Shown piece by piece: positions 8,580 through 17,067 of a DNA stretch of 64,000 nt. Numbering within the stretch: position 1 is the stretch's first letter; each line of letters begins with the position of its first letter. Both the position numbers and the translations under genes were made by a program. The notes under the pieces were generated by a model that was given only the letters and a program-made list of their open reading frames with translations, did not search any database and was not told where the DNA came from. The DNA comes from Streptococcus panodentis (GTDB lineage Bacteria; Bacillota; Bacilli; Lactobacillales; Streptococcaceae), in assembly GCF_017884005.1 (NCBI RefSeq), contig NZ_QFAY01000006.1:61658-125657 (forward strand), read 5' to 3'.

Positions 8580-8867
8580 ATGAAAGCGAAAAAAATCATT
8601 TTAACGACAACGGCTCTTTTGGGAGCTGGAGCTCTGGCTTATGGAGCAGTCAAAGCAGTGCAGGAGCAGAAAAGGCTGCAGGAGCGCGAGGCAGTTGTGC
8701 AGGCTGTGCGGGATTTCTTTGCCAGTCAGGGTGAAATTGCCTGCCTCTATGTCAAGCTTTATGAGTCTGCAGATGACCGGCTGGTCGGCGGTCTGGTCTT
8801 GGAAGACGACCGCCATTTCACCTTTGTCTATGACAAGGGCCAGCTCAGCTATGTGGAAGAAGGGTGA
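8580..8867 (+). CDS. DUF4651 family membrane-anchored protein
   Basis: A 95-residue protein with one N-terminal hydrophobic helix (ILTTTALLGAGALAYGAVKA) and a small soluble domain ending FTFVYDKGQLSYVEEG. I recognise it as the streptococcal DUF4651 family, of unknown function. I start it at 8580 (MKAKK), since the longer frame from 8514 crosses the likely promoter TATGATAAAAT at 8561-8571. No good ribosome site precedes 8580; the mRNA may be nearly leaderless. Confidence 0.8.
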   Translation: MKAKKIILTTTALLGAGALAYGAVKAVQEQKRLQEREAVVQAVRDFFASQGEIACLYVKLYESADDRLVGGLVLEDDRHFTFVYDKGQLSYVEEG

Positions 8868-9009
8868 TATTTCCTGCAGATAAAGAGGAAGGGTTTCGCA
8901 TGCGGTCGTGGGGAGTCTGACTTTTTCAGAGCTGTTCAGTCCATCATAGCCACCAGATCAAGAGTCAAATCAATAAATTTTCAGTTAGTATAAGAAAAGG
9001 GAGTGTAAA

Positions 9010-9636
9010 ATGATTTTCACATATAATAAAGAGTATGTCGGCGATGTCCTGATGGTTATTGCTGCAGATAGTCAGGGAGCCAAGCTGGCGGTTGAGCGTA
9101 AGGGCCGTGTGGCGCGTGTTTACCGCGAGGACAGCGGTGAGACCGTAGCTTGGAATATCTTTCAGGTGTCCAGTCTTTTGGAAATAGCAGAGCGCGGCCA
9201 GATCTTTCTGACAGATGAGCAAGCAGCAGCTCTCAATCAGGAGCTGAGCAAGGAAGGCTTCGCTGCAGAGCTGGTCAATGATCGGGAGCCCAAGTTTGTC
9301 GTCGGTCAGATTGTTGAGATGGAGGCACATCCAGACAGCGACCATCTCAACATCTGCCAAGTCCAAGTAGCAGCTGACAAAACCATTCAAATCGTGGCCG
9401 GTGCCCCGAATGCCAAAGTGGGGCTCAAAACCATTGTGGCTCTGCCCGGAGCCATGATGCCCAAGGGCAATCTGATTTTTCCGGGGGAACTGCGCGGCGA
9501 AAAGAGCTTTGGCATGATGTGCAGCCCGCGGGAGCTCCAGCTGCCTAATGCCCCGCAAAAACGCGGCATTATTGAACTGGCCGACAGCGAAACAGTCGGA
9601 ACAGCCTTTGATCCAGCCAAGCACTGGCAGGGATGA
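9010..9636 (+). CDS. ytpR: YtpR-type tRNA-binding domain protein
   Basis: A 208-residue protein. The N-terminal half is a DUF4479-like region; the C-terminal half (from about residue 98) is an EMAPII/Trbp111-type OB fold with VGQIVEMEAHPDSDHLNICQV and KSFGMMCSPREL. The same fold is found in the beta subunit of phenylalanyl-tRNA synthetase. It is a free-standing RNA-binding protein of unclear role. In related streptococci it sits close to ssbB, as here. GGGAG precedes the ATG. Confidence 0.9.
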   Translation: MIFTYNKEYVGDVLMVIAADSQGAKLAVERKGRVARVYREDSGETVAWNIFQVSSLLEIAERGQIFLTDEQAAALNQELSKEGFAAELVNDREPKFVVGQIVEMEAHPDSDHLNICQVQVAADKTIQIVAGAPNAKVGLKTIVALPGAMMPKGNLIFPGELRGEKSFGMMCSPRELQLPNAPQKRGIIELADSETVGTAFDPAKHWQG

Positions 9637-9711
9637 CCAAAGAGGCGGCGGGCTGTAAGCTCTGTCAACTGCAACTCTGCCCGCCTTTCAGCACTTTCTC
9701 TAAAAAAAGAG

Positions 9712-9761
9712 GGAGCAGGACAGAACCACTTTTCATGTGGGGTCTGTTCTGCTCCTTTTTT
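9712..9761. terminator. Strong bidirectional terminator
   Basis: GGAGCAGGACAGAAC pairs with GTTCTGCTCC-type sequence and ends in TTTTTT; an A-run on the other side serves the convergent gene at 9784. Confidence 0.88.
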
Positions 9762-9783
9762 AGGGGCTGATTGTTAGAGAGTT

Positions 9784-10386
9784 TTAAAAAAATACACTGT
9801 CCCCGCCCGTATCTTCCGGACTGTCAGAACTGACGGCCGGCTGCTGCGTTTTGGCTGCTGGCTCGGTTGGCCTGTAGCCGTATTTGTATTGGTTCAGCAG
9901 TTCATTCAGCCCTTGATTTTCCAGTTCCTTCAGGCGTTTTTTATTGAAAACAATGCTGATGAGGCGACTGTCAGCATAGGCATAAATCTTGTAGCGGGGT
10001 TGATTAAAGACTGAAAAATCATCAAAGCCGTCCTCCATCCAGAGGCTGATCTCAGATGCCTCACTGTCTTGGTTGTAGCGGGCGTGGCTGATTTGCTCCA
10101 GAGGGATGCGGTAGGTTTTGGCGGACAGCAGGCCGCTGTAATGATAGCAAATGCAGCTGCTGCCAATGGAGAGAATGGTGGACTGAACGGTCAGCCGGCG
10201 AATGGCTAGAATCAGAAGCAGCAAAAAGAAAGCTGCGGTCAGCAGGCTGAGGGCAAAAAAACTGGTGTCTTTGTGAGGATTGGAGCTAATCAGATAGTCG
10301 ACAGCAGACCAGACAGCAAAGCTGCCAAACCAGAGAGCAATGAAGATAAAGAATAGCTGTTTAAGGGGTGAATGCTTGATAATCAT
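9784..10386 (-). CDS. Hypothetical two-span membrane protein
   Basis: A 200-residue protein with two hydrophobic helices (about residues 9-35 and 42-65), then a soluble domain rich in beta-strands that could be a PH-like fold, and a Pro/Ala-rich tail. The start at 10386 is decided by a perfect GGAGG seven bases upstream; the frame extends further but without a ribosome site. I do not recognise a named family. It is alone between two terminators/promoters. Confidence 0.75.
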   Translation of the reverse strand: MIIKHSPLKQLFFIFIALWFGSFAVWSAVDYLISSNPHKDTSFFALSLLTAAFFLLLLILAIRRLTVQSTILSIGSSCICYHYSGLLSAKTYRIPLEQISHARYNQDSEASEISLWMEDGFDDFSVFNQPRYKIYAYADSRLISIVFNKKRLKELENQGLNELLNQYKYGYRPTEPAAKTQQPAVSSDSPEDTGGDSVFF

Positions 10387-10702
10387 CGGAAACCTCCATA
10401 GTGCAGAAGTGTGTGAAACAAAAAGCCGGGCCGACCTACTTTCTAAATATAATCCCCCCACAGCGTTATCCCCAAGAGTCCGGAGAACTTTTTCAGCCTG
10501 AGTCCAGAAATCGGAAAGCGAAGCAGGGCAGCGGATGAAGGAGGGCAGTTCCCGGCTTTCGTCAGGCCTGGGGATTGTTGAAAGCTGTATCACTTATCTT
10601 CGGTCTTGCTGCCTCGCCCACCGTGTGAGGATTCGGAAAGGCCATCAGGCTTTCGCCTTTTTATCTACTATACCATATTTTTTTCAATTTTTCGCTCCTT
10701 TT
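10387..10702. other. Intergenic region with one 49-bp repeat unit
   Basis: No gene. Positions 10478-10527 resemble one unit of the 49-bp repeat (AGTCCGGAGAACTTTTTCAG then CAGAAATCGGAAAGCGAAG). An imperfect hairpin GAAAGGCC...GGCTTTC near 10636-10654 precedes a T-run. Confidence 0.5.
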
Positions 10703-10710
10703 TTCGAATG
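10703..10710 (+). promoter_or_regulatory. Candidate cin-box (ComX/SigX promoter) of ssbB
   Basis: TTCGAATG matches six of eight bases of the competence cin-box TACGAATA and is preceded by a T-rich run, as in other streptococcal late competence promoters. It lies 20 bases before the ssbB start. Confidence 0.6.
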
Positions 10711-10730
10711 ATTAGGTAGGAGGAAAGAAA

Positions 10731-11126
10731 ATGTATAATAAAGTCATCATGATTGGCCGTTTGACGGCCACACCGGAATTGCACAAAACGGCCAATGAGA
10801 AGTCTGTTGCCCGGGCAACAGTAGCGGTCAACCGCCGCTACAAAGGGCAGAACGGCGAGCGGGAGGCTGATTTTGTCAACCTTGTCGTCTGGGGGCGCTT
10901 AGCGGAGACTCTGGCCAGTTATGCCAGCAAGGGCAGCCTCCTTTCTCTGGATGGAGAACTGCGCACCCGCCGCTATGAAAAGGACGGTGTGACCCACTAT
11001 GTGACAGAGGTGCTCTGCCAAAGCTTCCAGCTGCTGGAAAGCCGGGCTCAGCGCGCTCTGCGCGAAAATAATGCCGGTGCCGATCTGGCCGATTTGGTTC
11101 TGGAAGAAGAAGAACTCCCCTTTTAG
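10731..11126 (+). CDS. ssbB: Competence-induced single-stranded DNA-binding protein
   Basis: A 131-residue OB-fold protein. From memory it is very close to pneumococcal SsbB (CilA), sharing MYNKVIMIGRLT, RYKGQNGEREADFVN and the C-terminal DLADLVLEEEELPF. SsbB coats and protects the single strands taken up during transformation. The length (131 rather than about 165) and the cin-box upstream separate it from the replicative SSB. The acidic tail that recruits partners ends DEELPF-like (EEELPF). A strong AGGAGG ribosome site is present. Confidence 0.93.
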   Translation: MYNKVIMIGRLTATPELHKTANEKSVARATVAVNRRYKGQNGEREADFVNLVVWGRLAETLASYASKGSLLSLDGELRTRRYEKDGVTHYVTEVLCQSFQLLESRAQRALRENNAGADLADLVLEEEELPF

Positions 11127-11139
11127 TCAACAGGAAAAA

Positions 11140-11172
11140 CAGACAGGAGCAGTTGCTTTTGTCTGCTTTTTT
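11140..11172 (+). terminator. Terminator of ssbB
   Basis: CAGACA-gg-AGCA-gt-TGCT-tt-TGTCTG forms a two-part stem and is followed by CTTTTTT. Confidence 0.75.
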
Positions 11173-11195
11173 ATGATAGAGCATTTGGAAAGATT

Positions 11196-11223
11196 TTGCT
11201 TTTTTGGCTCTTTGTAATATAAT
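11196..11223 (+). promoter_or_regulatory. Promoter of the sensory operon
   Basis: TTGCTT (11196-11201), 16 bases, then TATAAT (11218-11223). It is the only good promoter before the four overlapping sensory genes. Confidence 0.7.
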
Positions 11224-11269
11224 AATTCTATATGCAAAAGCTGGCGGGAAAATAAATGAGGAGTTGAAA

Positions 11270-12256
11270 ATGGTGTTGGATAAGAGGAAAAAAGGGATTC
11301 AAAACTGCCGGAAAGGCATTCTGTGGTCGCTGTTTACCGTGCTGCTCTTTAGTTTGGCCTTGATTTATTTTCATGGGAGCATGGCGGAGCAGGACCAGCT
11401 TAAAATCGGTGCAACCTATATGACTATGAACAATGATTTTTACAAGACGCTCAATGCAGAGCTGGAGAAGAAAACCAACCAGCAGGGCAGCCGGCTCTAT
11501 GTCCGGGATCCTGAGCTGGATGAGGGCAAGCAGAGCCAGCAGATTGACTTTTTTGTCAGGGAAGGGGTGGATGTCATTGTCATCAATCCGGTCAAGAGCG
11601 ACAGCACTGCAATCATTTCCTCTCTGCATAAGGCCAAGCAGGCCGGCATCAAAATTATTGTTGTTGATGCACCTGTCAGCGATCAGGCAGAAGTAGACAC
11701 GACGATCGTTTCGGATAATTATCAGGCGGGTGTCCTGATTGCCAGAGACATGATGAAGCGCTTAAAGAGCGCCAACATTCTCCTCTTAGAGCACCGCAAT
11801 GCGGTATCAGCCATGGATCGGATTCAGGGATTTGTGAGTACGATTCGGGGCCATTCAGGCTATCAGATTGTGGCCCGCAAGGAAACCCTGGGGCAGACCG
11901 AGGAAACCATGCCGCAGGTCAAGGCTGCTTTAGAGGAGGGACTGGATTTCAATGTCGTTATGGCCCTCAATGACCGTGCCGCAATCGGTGCTTTGGCAGC
12001 TGTGAAGGATCAGGGCGTTGACCGCAGAATTTCGATTTACGGCGTAGACGGTTCGCCGGATATCAAAAATTTTCTGACGACAGGCAATGACATTGAGGGG
12101 ACGGTAGCCCAATCGCCGATTCAGATGGGACAAAAGGTCGCCGAGGTCATTGAGCTCATGCAGGCCGGCAGGCCCTATGAGCGTCAGTATCTGATCCCTG
12201 TCCACTTGGTCAACAGGGACAATATCAGCCAATACACGATTACAGGATGGCAGTAA
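11270..12256 (+). CDS. Membrane-tethered sugar-binding protein (ribose-binding type)
   Basis: A 328-residue protein with a single N-terminal membrane helix (ILWSLFTVLLFSLALIYF) followed by a periplasmic-binding-protein type 1 domain, seen in DQLKIGATYMTMNNDFYKTL, DVIVINPVKSDSTAI, IIVVDAPV and YGVDGSPDIKNF. There is no lipobox Cys, so it should stay tethered by its helix. No ABC permease or ATPase is nearby. Instead it overlaps a histidine kinase gene, so it is probably the ligand-sensing part of that system. GAGGAG before 11270 decides the start. Confidence 0.85.
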   Translation: MVLDKRKKGIQNCRKGILWSLFTVLLFSLALIYFHGSMAEQDQLKIGATYMTMNNDFYKTLNAELEKKTNQQGSRLYVRDPELDEGKQSQQIDFFVREGVDVIVINPVKSDSTAIISSLHKAKQAGIKIIVVDAPVSDQAEVDTTIVSDNYQAGVLIARDMMKRLKSANILLLEHRNAVSAMDRIQGFVSTIRGHSGYQIVARKETLGQTEETMPQVKAALEEGLDFNVVMALNDRAAIGALAAVKDQGVDRRISIYGVDGSPDIKNFLTTGNDIEGTVAQSPIQMGQKVAEVIELMQAGRPYERQYLIPVHLVNRDNISQYTITGWQ

Positions 12257-13569
12257 TGAGACCCAATAAAAGTATTTTTTACAGCAAGATTGCCCTCATG
12301 GTGATTAATTTCATTGCCATTGTCTACAATGCCTCTATCTATCTCTTTGCGACGGATTATGTCGTCGCGAAGGGCTTCAGCCACTCGCTTTTGGAGCGTT
12401 TGGACGCGATTCCGGGTTCTCCCCGCTTGATTTTTCTGGTCTCCCTGATCTTTTATGCCTGTCTGCTGCTGGTCTTTTACTACCGGGAAAAGCACCCCAA
12501 CCAGCTGTCGGTCTATGACAAGGCTACGATTATTGAAATCCTGCTCATGCTGGTCATTTTTTCGGTCCTGCACTCGTCTTATAACGGCCTTATTCTCTTG
12601 GTTTTTGCGGATATTTTCTACGGATCCAAGGAATTCAATACCTCCAAGGACAAAAAATACTGGTTTTCCTTTATTATCCTGAGCTTTGGCATGCTGCTCT
12701 TGTCCAACTATGATCTCATGTCGCTCTTTATCAAACTGCCTTCGCTGGATAGCTATATCCGTTTTTATCCCGAATCTGTGCGCTTTCTGCTGCTGCTTGG
12801 GAAAAACTTCCTTTACTCGCTGAATATCGTTGTCTTTATGATTTCTTTGCTCTTTTATATTTTGGCGGCTATTACGGAGCGCCACCGGATTGAGGAGGAA
12901 CTGCGCATGGCTTCTCAGGCCAACCGGGAGCTCAATTCCTATCTGGCTTTGTCAGAAAAGATTGCCGAAGACCGGGAGAGAAAGCGAATCGCCCGAGAGA
13001 TTCACGATACGCTGGGCCATGCCCTGACTGGTATCTCAGCAGGCATTGATGCCGTCAAGGTCCTTGTCGATATTGACACCGATCGGGCCAAGGAGCAGCT
13101 GCAGAATGTATCGCTGGTCGTGCGTGACGGGATTCGCGATGTCCGCGGCTCGCTCAATAAAATGCGGCCTGGGGCACTGGAAAACAACAGCCTCAAAGAG
13201 GCCCTGTCCAAGATTATCCGAGAGTACGAGGCCATTTCCAATCTGGAAATCCATCTTCGCTATGAGTGGGATACGATCGATCTGGACATTGCCAAGGAAG
13301 ACATTGTCTTTCGGGTGATTCAGGAGTCTATCACCAATTCGGTGCGGCACGGCCATGCCAAGACGATTTGGATTGACCTTTTAGAGGAGGAGCAGTACAC
13401 GATGACCATTCAGGATGACGGTGTGGGCTTTGACGAGCTGCACTATGGCTACGGCCTGAAGCAGATGCAGGAACGGCTGATGATTATCGGCGGCAGTGTC
13501 CGTTTTGAGAATCGCAGCGGCTTCTATACTTATATTGAAATTCCTAAAATAGGAGGTAGACATGATTAA
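12256..13569 (+). CDS. NarL-type sensor histidine kinase
   Basis: A 437-residue kinase with about six membrane helices in its first 200 residues, a short coiled linker, a HisKA_3 domain with KRIAREIHDTLGHAL (phospho-acceptor His250) and an ATPase domain with DDGVGFDELHYGYGLKQMQERL. The start at 12256 overlaps the previous stop (TAATG) and has AGGATGG upstream; an ATG nine bases earlier has none. Little of it is exposed outside, which fits sensing through the two tethered binding proteins encoded on either side. Confidence 0.9.
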   Translation: MRPNKSIFYSKIALMVINFIAIVYNASIYLFATDYVVAKGFSHSLLERLDAIPGSPRLIFLVSLIFYACLLLVFYYREKHPNQLSVYDKATIIEILLMLVIFSVLHSSYNGLILLVFADIFYGSKEFNTSKDKKYWFSFIILSFGMLLLSNYDLMSLFIKLPSLDSYIRFYPESVRFLLLLGKNFLYSLNIVVFMISLLFYILAAITERHRIEEELRMASQANRELNSYLALSEKIAEDRERKRIAREIHDTLGHALTGISAGIDAVKVLVDIDTDRAKEQLQNVSLVVRDGIRDVRGSLNKMRPGALENNSLKEALSKIIREYEAISNLEIHLRYEWDTIDLDIAKEDIVFRVIQESITNSVRHGHAKTIWIDLLEEEQYTMTIQDDGVGFDELHYGYGLKQMQERLMIIGGSVRFENRSGFYTYIEIPKIGGRHD

Positions 13570-14245
13570 GGTATTAATTGCAGACGATCAGGCTCTGATC
13601 CGCGAATCTCTGCAGATCATTCTGTCGGCTCACTCAGATATTGAAGTAGTCGGTACGGTCGGCGACGGCAAGGAAGTGCTGGAAAAGCTGCATCGGGTAC
13701 GGCCGGATGTCATTCTGATGGACATCCGCATGCCGGTCATGGACGGGGTTCTCTGCACCAAGGCGGTCAAGGAGCAGTATCCGGATGTCAAGATTATTAT
13801 TCTGACGACCTTTGATGATGATGAATTTATCTTTTCAGCTCTCAAGTATGGGGCCTCAGGCTATATTCTCAAAGGGGTTTCCACGGAAGAACTCCACGAG
13901 GCTATCCAGACGGTCTACAAGGGCGGCGCCATGATTAATCCCAATATTGCGACCAAGGTTTTCAAGATTTTTTCGCAAATGGCCCAGTCCAATTTTGCCA
14001 TCACGGTGACCGAAGAAAATGTGGAAGACATGAGCCGGACCGAGTGGAAGATCATCCAGCAGATTGGCTTTGGCATTTCCAATAAGGAGATTGCGGCCAA
14101 GCTCTTCCTGTCTGAAGGAACGGTCCGCAACTACCTGTCAGGCATTCTGGCCAAGCTCAACCTGCGCGACCGGACCCAGCTGGCCATCTGGGCCGTGCAG
14201 ACCGGTGTGACCCAGAGAGATTTTAGTAAGGAAAGCGACAAATGA
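13562..14245 (+). CDS. NarL/LuxR-type response regulator
   Basis: A 227-residue regulator. Receiver domain with ADD (7-9), phospho-acceptor Asp54 in LMDIRMPVMDG and Lys in YILKGVS; C-terminal LuxR-type helix-turn-helix with GISNKEIAAKLFLSEGTVRNYLS. It overlaps the kinase gene by eight bases and has AGGAGG before its ATG. Its likely target is the PTS promoter downstream, where TGACA half-sites cluster (15865-15920); that link is inferred. Confidence 0.92.
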   Translation: MIKVLIADDQALIRESLQIILSAHSDIEVVGTVGDGKEVLEKLHRVRPDVILMDIRMPVMDGVLCTKAVKEQYPDVKIIILTTFDDDEFIFSALKYGASGYILKGVSTEELHEAIQTVYKGGAMINPNIATKVFKIFSQMAQSNFAITVTEENVEDMSRTEWKIIQQIGFGISNKEIAAKLFLSEGTVRNYLSGILAKLNLRDRTQLAIWAVQTGVTQRDFSKESDK

Positions 14246-15522
14246 AGTGGAGATTGCGGTATTTAGTCCTGCTGATTGTCCTTGTGACGGCTGGGGCAGC
14301 AGGCTTTGTCTATTGGTCCTCACAGCAGGTGAAAATCCTGCATATCGGAGTCTATGCCGGCTCCAGCTGGGATGTCCCCAACAGCCGTGAAAATAAGGTA
14401 TTAGACAGCCTGATTAAGGAATTTGAGCAGAAACATCCCAATGTCAAGGTAGTCTATGAAAGCGGCATTCCCAAGAAGGACTATGCCGACTGGCTGGCTG
14501 AGCAGGTGTTAAAAGGCGAGCAGCCGGACCTCTTTATGGTACCGGAGAATGACTTTACCATGCTGGCGTCAACCGGAACTCTCAAACCCCTGGACAGCCT
14601 GCTGACTGATCAGGAAAAGGCTGCTTTTTACCCTGTGGCCTACAAGGCCGGCCAATATCAGGGAATCAGCTACGCCCTGCCGGTGGAGAGCAATCCGATG
14701 ATGATGTGTGTCAATAAGGACCTGCTGGAAAAAGAGGGAATCAGCATTCCTGAGACAGGCTGGTCGCTGACGGACTTTTATGAGATCTGCAAAAAGGTGA
14801 CCAAGGATACTAATGGCGACGGGGTGATTGACCAATACGGCATGACGGACTATACCTGGCAGCAGGCTCTGGTAGCTTACGGCGGCCATCTCAAGGACAA
14901 GTCAGGCATCAATGTAGACAGCGCAGAAATGCATCAGGCCCTGTCCTTTATGAGCAAGCTGGATACCCTCAGTCAGCACTACAAGGTGACTTCCAACGAC
15001 TTTGACGAAGGGAAAGTGGCTTTTTATCCCATGAGTCTGGCTCAGTATCGGACCTACAAGCCCTATCCCTACCATGTGTCCAAGTATTCCAGCTTTTCCT
15101 GGACCTGCATCCCCATGCCGACGGCCAACGGCAGGGTGCAGGGGACTCAGGTCAAGACCTCTCTCTTTGCCATGTCTTCAAATACGAAGCAGGAAAAACT
15201 GGCCTGGGAATTCATGCTGCTCCTGTCACAGAATGAAAAGAGCCAGCAGGAACTATTTGAAAAGTCTCAGGGAAGTCCTGTTCTGAAATCGGTCGTCAAG
15301 AGTGAGCAGACGCAGCAAATCCTGCAGGCAGATGACTTCGGACTGGACTCGCTGACCTCTGAAAGGCTGGACGGCATGATGAACCGCTCGATTAAGGACA
15401 TCAGTCTGGAAGTGGACCGTCATACACTGGATCAGATTGACTATCTGATTGAAAAGGCTATAGAAAATCAGGAAATCGACAGTGCCCTGCCCAGCATCCA
15501 AAAAGATATTGAAAGCGGATAA
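14242..15522 (+). CDS. Membrane-tethered extracellular solute-binding protein (family 1 type)
   Basis: A 426-residue sugar-binding protein of the maltose/multiple-sugar class: VLDSLIKEFEQKHPNVKVVYESG, PDLFMVPENDF, SYALPVESNPMMMCVNKDLLEKEGI, an EF-like DTNGDGVIDQYG loop and AWEFMLLLSQ. The N-terminus is one helix (RYLVLLIVLVTAGAAGFVYW) with no lipobox Cys, so it is anchored rather than lipidated. Its ATG overlaps the regulator stop (ATGA). With no transporter genes nearby it is best read as a second sensor domain, of a different fold from the first. Confidence 0.85.
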   Translation: MKWRLRYLVLLIVLVTAGAAGFVYWSSQQVKILHIGVYAGSSWDVPNSRENKVLDSLIKEFEQKHPNVKVVYESGIPKKDYADWLAEQVLKGEQPDLFMVPENDFTMLASTGTLKPLDSLLTDQEKAAFYPVAYKAGQYQGISYALPVESNPMMMCVNKDLLEKEGISIPETGWSLTDFYEICKKVTKDTNGDGVIDQYGMTDYTWQQALVAYGGHLKDKSGINVDSAEMHQALSFMSKLDTLSQHYKVTSNDFDEGKVAFYPMSLAQYRTYKPYPYHVSKYSSFSWTCIPMPTANGRVQGTQVKTSLFAMSSNTKQEKLAWEFMLLLSQNEKSQQELFEKSQGSPVLKSVVKSEQTQQILQADDFGLDSLTSERLDGMMNRSIKDISLEVDRHTLDQIDYLIEKAIENQEIDSALPSIQKDIESG

Positions 15523-15541
15523 GCCTCCGCTTTCTTTTTTT
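15511..15541 (+). terminator. Terminator overlapping the stop codon
   Basis: GAAAGCGGA pairs with TCCGCTTTC, with the TAA stop codon in the loop side, and runs into TTTTTTT. It separates the sensory operon from the PTS operon. Confidence 0.88.
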
Positions 15542-15864
15542 GTGCGCCTGCAGTGCTTTCGGCCCTGCCTTGCTCCAGCAGTTCACCGTCACTTGAGAAA
15601 ACAGATGCCATCCTCAATGAAAATCAAAGATGGCAAAGGATAAGAGCAATGGGCCATCAATCGTCTTACGAGAGACTGTCCTGCCAGCGTCTGCGTTCAA
15701 GCACTGCGGCTTGCAATCCAACGATAGAAATATACGAAGTTGGGTACTTTTTATACGGTATCGTCTTTTGGTTTGCTTGTGTGCCGACTGTTTCAGGTGG
15801 ACGGACTCAACATCCGCTTTCCGGACAAGCCGAATGCATATCCGCTCAGCAGCCTAGACCAATA
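15542..15864. other. Intergenic region, no supported gene
   Basis: Overlapping open frames here have no ribosome site and no family resemblance. The segment around 15612-15720 (TCAATGAAAATCAAAGATGG onward) resembles a degenerate copy of a common streptococcal intergenic repeat. Confidence 0.45.
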
Positions 15865-15950
15865 TGACAAATGTCATTTTTTTCCTAACAATTGTCATCC
15901 AGGCAAAGTGACATTTGACAATGTGAAACCGATTCCAAAAGCTGTAGAAT
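15865..15950 (+). promoter_or_regulatory. PTS promoter region with TGACA half-sites
   Basis: Five TGACA/TGTCA pentamers lie in 56 bases: 15865, 15872, 15893, 15909 and 15916. TGACAAATGTCA is nearly palindromic, and ATTGTCA (15891-15897) is inverted to TGACAAT (15916-15922). A plausible -10, TAGAAT at 15945-15950, has only a weak -35 (TGTGAA) at the right distance. This is the look of an activator-dependent promoter, fitting control by the NarL-type regulator. Confidence 0.55.
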
Positions 15951-15977
15951 AAGTTTGTAAATAAAGGAGGCGAGAAT

Positions 15978-16415
15978 ATGAAATATCTTGTACTAGTCAG
16001 TCATGGGGGGTTAGCTGAAGGCGTACAGAGCTCCTTAAAGATGTTTGCCGGAGACAAGACGGACCAAATTATTGCGGTCGGTCTCAAAGAAGGAAAGTCC
16101 GTTGACGACTTTGCCCAGGATTTCCGTCAAGCTATTGCTGGACTGAGCGATGAGGACACAGTTCTGGTGCTTGCAGATATTGTCGGAGGCAGCCCTCTGA
16201 CGACAGCAGCCAGTGTCTTAGCTGAAATCGGCAAATTGGAATCTGCCGTTGTGCTTGGCGGGCTCAATCTGACCATGGGCCTTACCGGCCTCGTCATGAA
16301 GGACATCTTGGAGGGGAAAGAACTTGCCCAAGCTATTCTTGCAGAAGCCAGCGCGGCCCTGCAGGAGTTTGAAATCCCTTCGGAGGATGAGGAAGAGGAA
16401 GACGATGATATCTAG
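15978..16415 (+). CDS. Mannose-family PTS enzyme IIA
   Basis: A 145-residue IIA domain of the mannose family. It takes phosphate from HPr on His9 (VLVSHGGLAEG) and passes it to IIB. The conserved ADIVGGSPLTTAA and GGLNLTMGL stretches are present. It is a single-domain protein, unlike the IIAB fusion of the general glucose/mannose PTS. It ends in an acidic tail, EIPSEDEEEEDDDI, strikingly like the tail of the IIC protein of the same operon. GGAGG lies before the ATG. Confidence 0.93.
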   Translation: MKYLVLVSHGGLAEGVQSSLKMFAGDKTDQIIAVGLKEGKSVDDFAQDFRQAIAGLSDEDTVLVLADIVGGSPLTTAASVLAEIGKLESAVVLGGLNLTMGLTGLVMKDILEGKELAQAILAEASAALQEFEIPSEDEEEEDDDI

Positions 16416-16541
16416 AGCGAATGCTCTTGGCTGGGATTCCATTTCTTACAATTAGCTTGCGGCAAAGAGCATACTTGCTGCTAAGCTGTACGGATTAGTA
16501 AAGCAAATGAACAAAACAGAAACAAAGGAGATTGCACTAAA

Positions 16542-17036
16542 ATGGTAGTAACATTTGTACGGATTGACGACCGCATGATTCACGGTCAAACTGTCACTCG
16601 CTGGGCCAAGGAATATCCTTGCGACGGACTCATTGCTGTGAATAATGCTGCAGCGGGAAACAAGGTCCTAATCCAGGCCTACAAGGGCGCTTCGGATAAG
16701 AAAACCTTTGTCTGGACCAAGGAAGCCTTCAAGGAAAAATCTGCTAAGGTAACCGAGTCAGACAGCCGTTATTTCCTCATCACCAAAAATCCTGTTGACA
16801 TGAAGGAAATCTTAGTAGATCAAGGCTATGTACCGGGCGATGTCAAGGAAATCATTGTCGGCCCGGCCAACGACCGCCCCGGTGCAGTGAAGCTGGGCAA
16901 TAACCAGTCTATCACGCAGGAAGAGGCGGAAGCCATCGAAGCCATTGAAAAAGCCGGTTACAAGGTGAAATTTCAGCTCCTGCCGGATGTTTCCATCGGC
17001 TACTGGAGCGACTTCAAATCTAAATTTGGTTTTTAA
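16542..17036 (+). CDS. Mannose-family PTS enzyme IIB
   Basis: A 164-residue IIB protein. The phospho-acceptor is His14 in RIDDRMIHGQTVTRW, the family signature. It hands phosphate from IIA to the incoming sugar. The 126-base gap before it holds no gene. An ordinary ribosome site (AAAGGAG) precedes the ATG. Confidence 0.93.
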   Translation: MVVTFVRIDDRMIHGQTVTRWAKEYPCDGLIAVNNAAAGNKVLIQAYKGASDKKTFVWTKEAFKEKSAKVTESDSRYFLITKNPVDMKEILVDQGYVPGDVKEIIVGPANDRPGAVKLGNNQSITQEEAEAIEAIEKAGYKVKFQLLPDVSIGYWSDFKSKFGF

Positions 17037-17067
17037 AAGTTAAAACTTAGAAAAAAGGAGAAAGATT

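Noticed and set aside
9010-9624. Minus-strand frame antisense to ytpR (8965-9624)
   Set aside because: The plus-strand gene has a clear family match; the antisense frame has none.
15553-15952. Three overlapping plus-strand frames before the PTS genes
   Set aside because: No ribosome site, no recognisable protein, and they overlap the apparent regulatory region.
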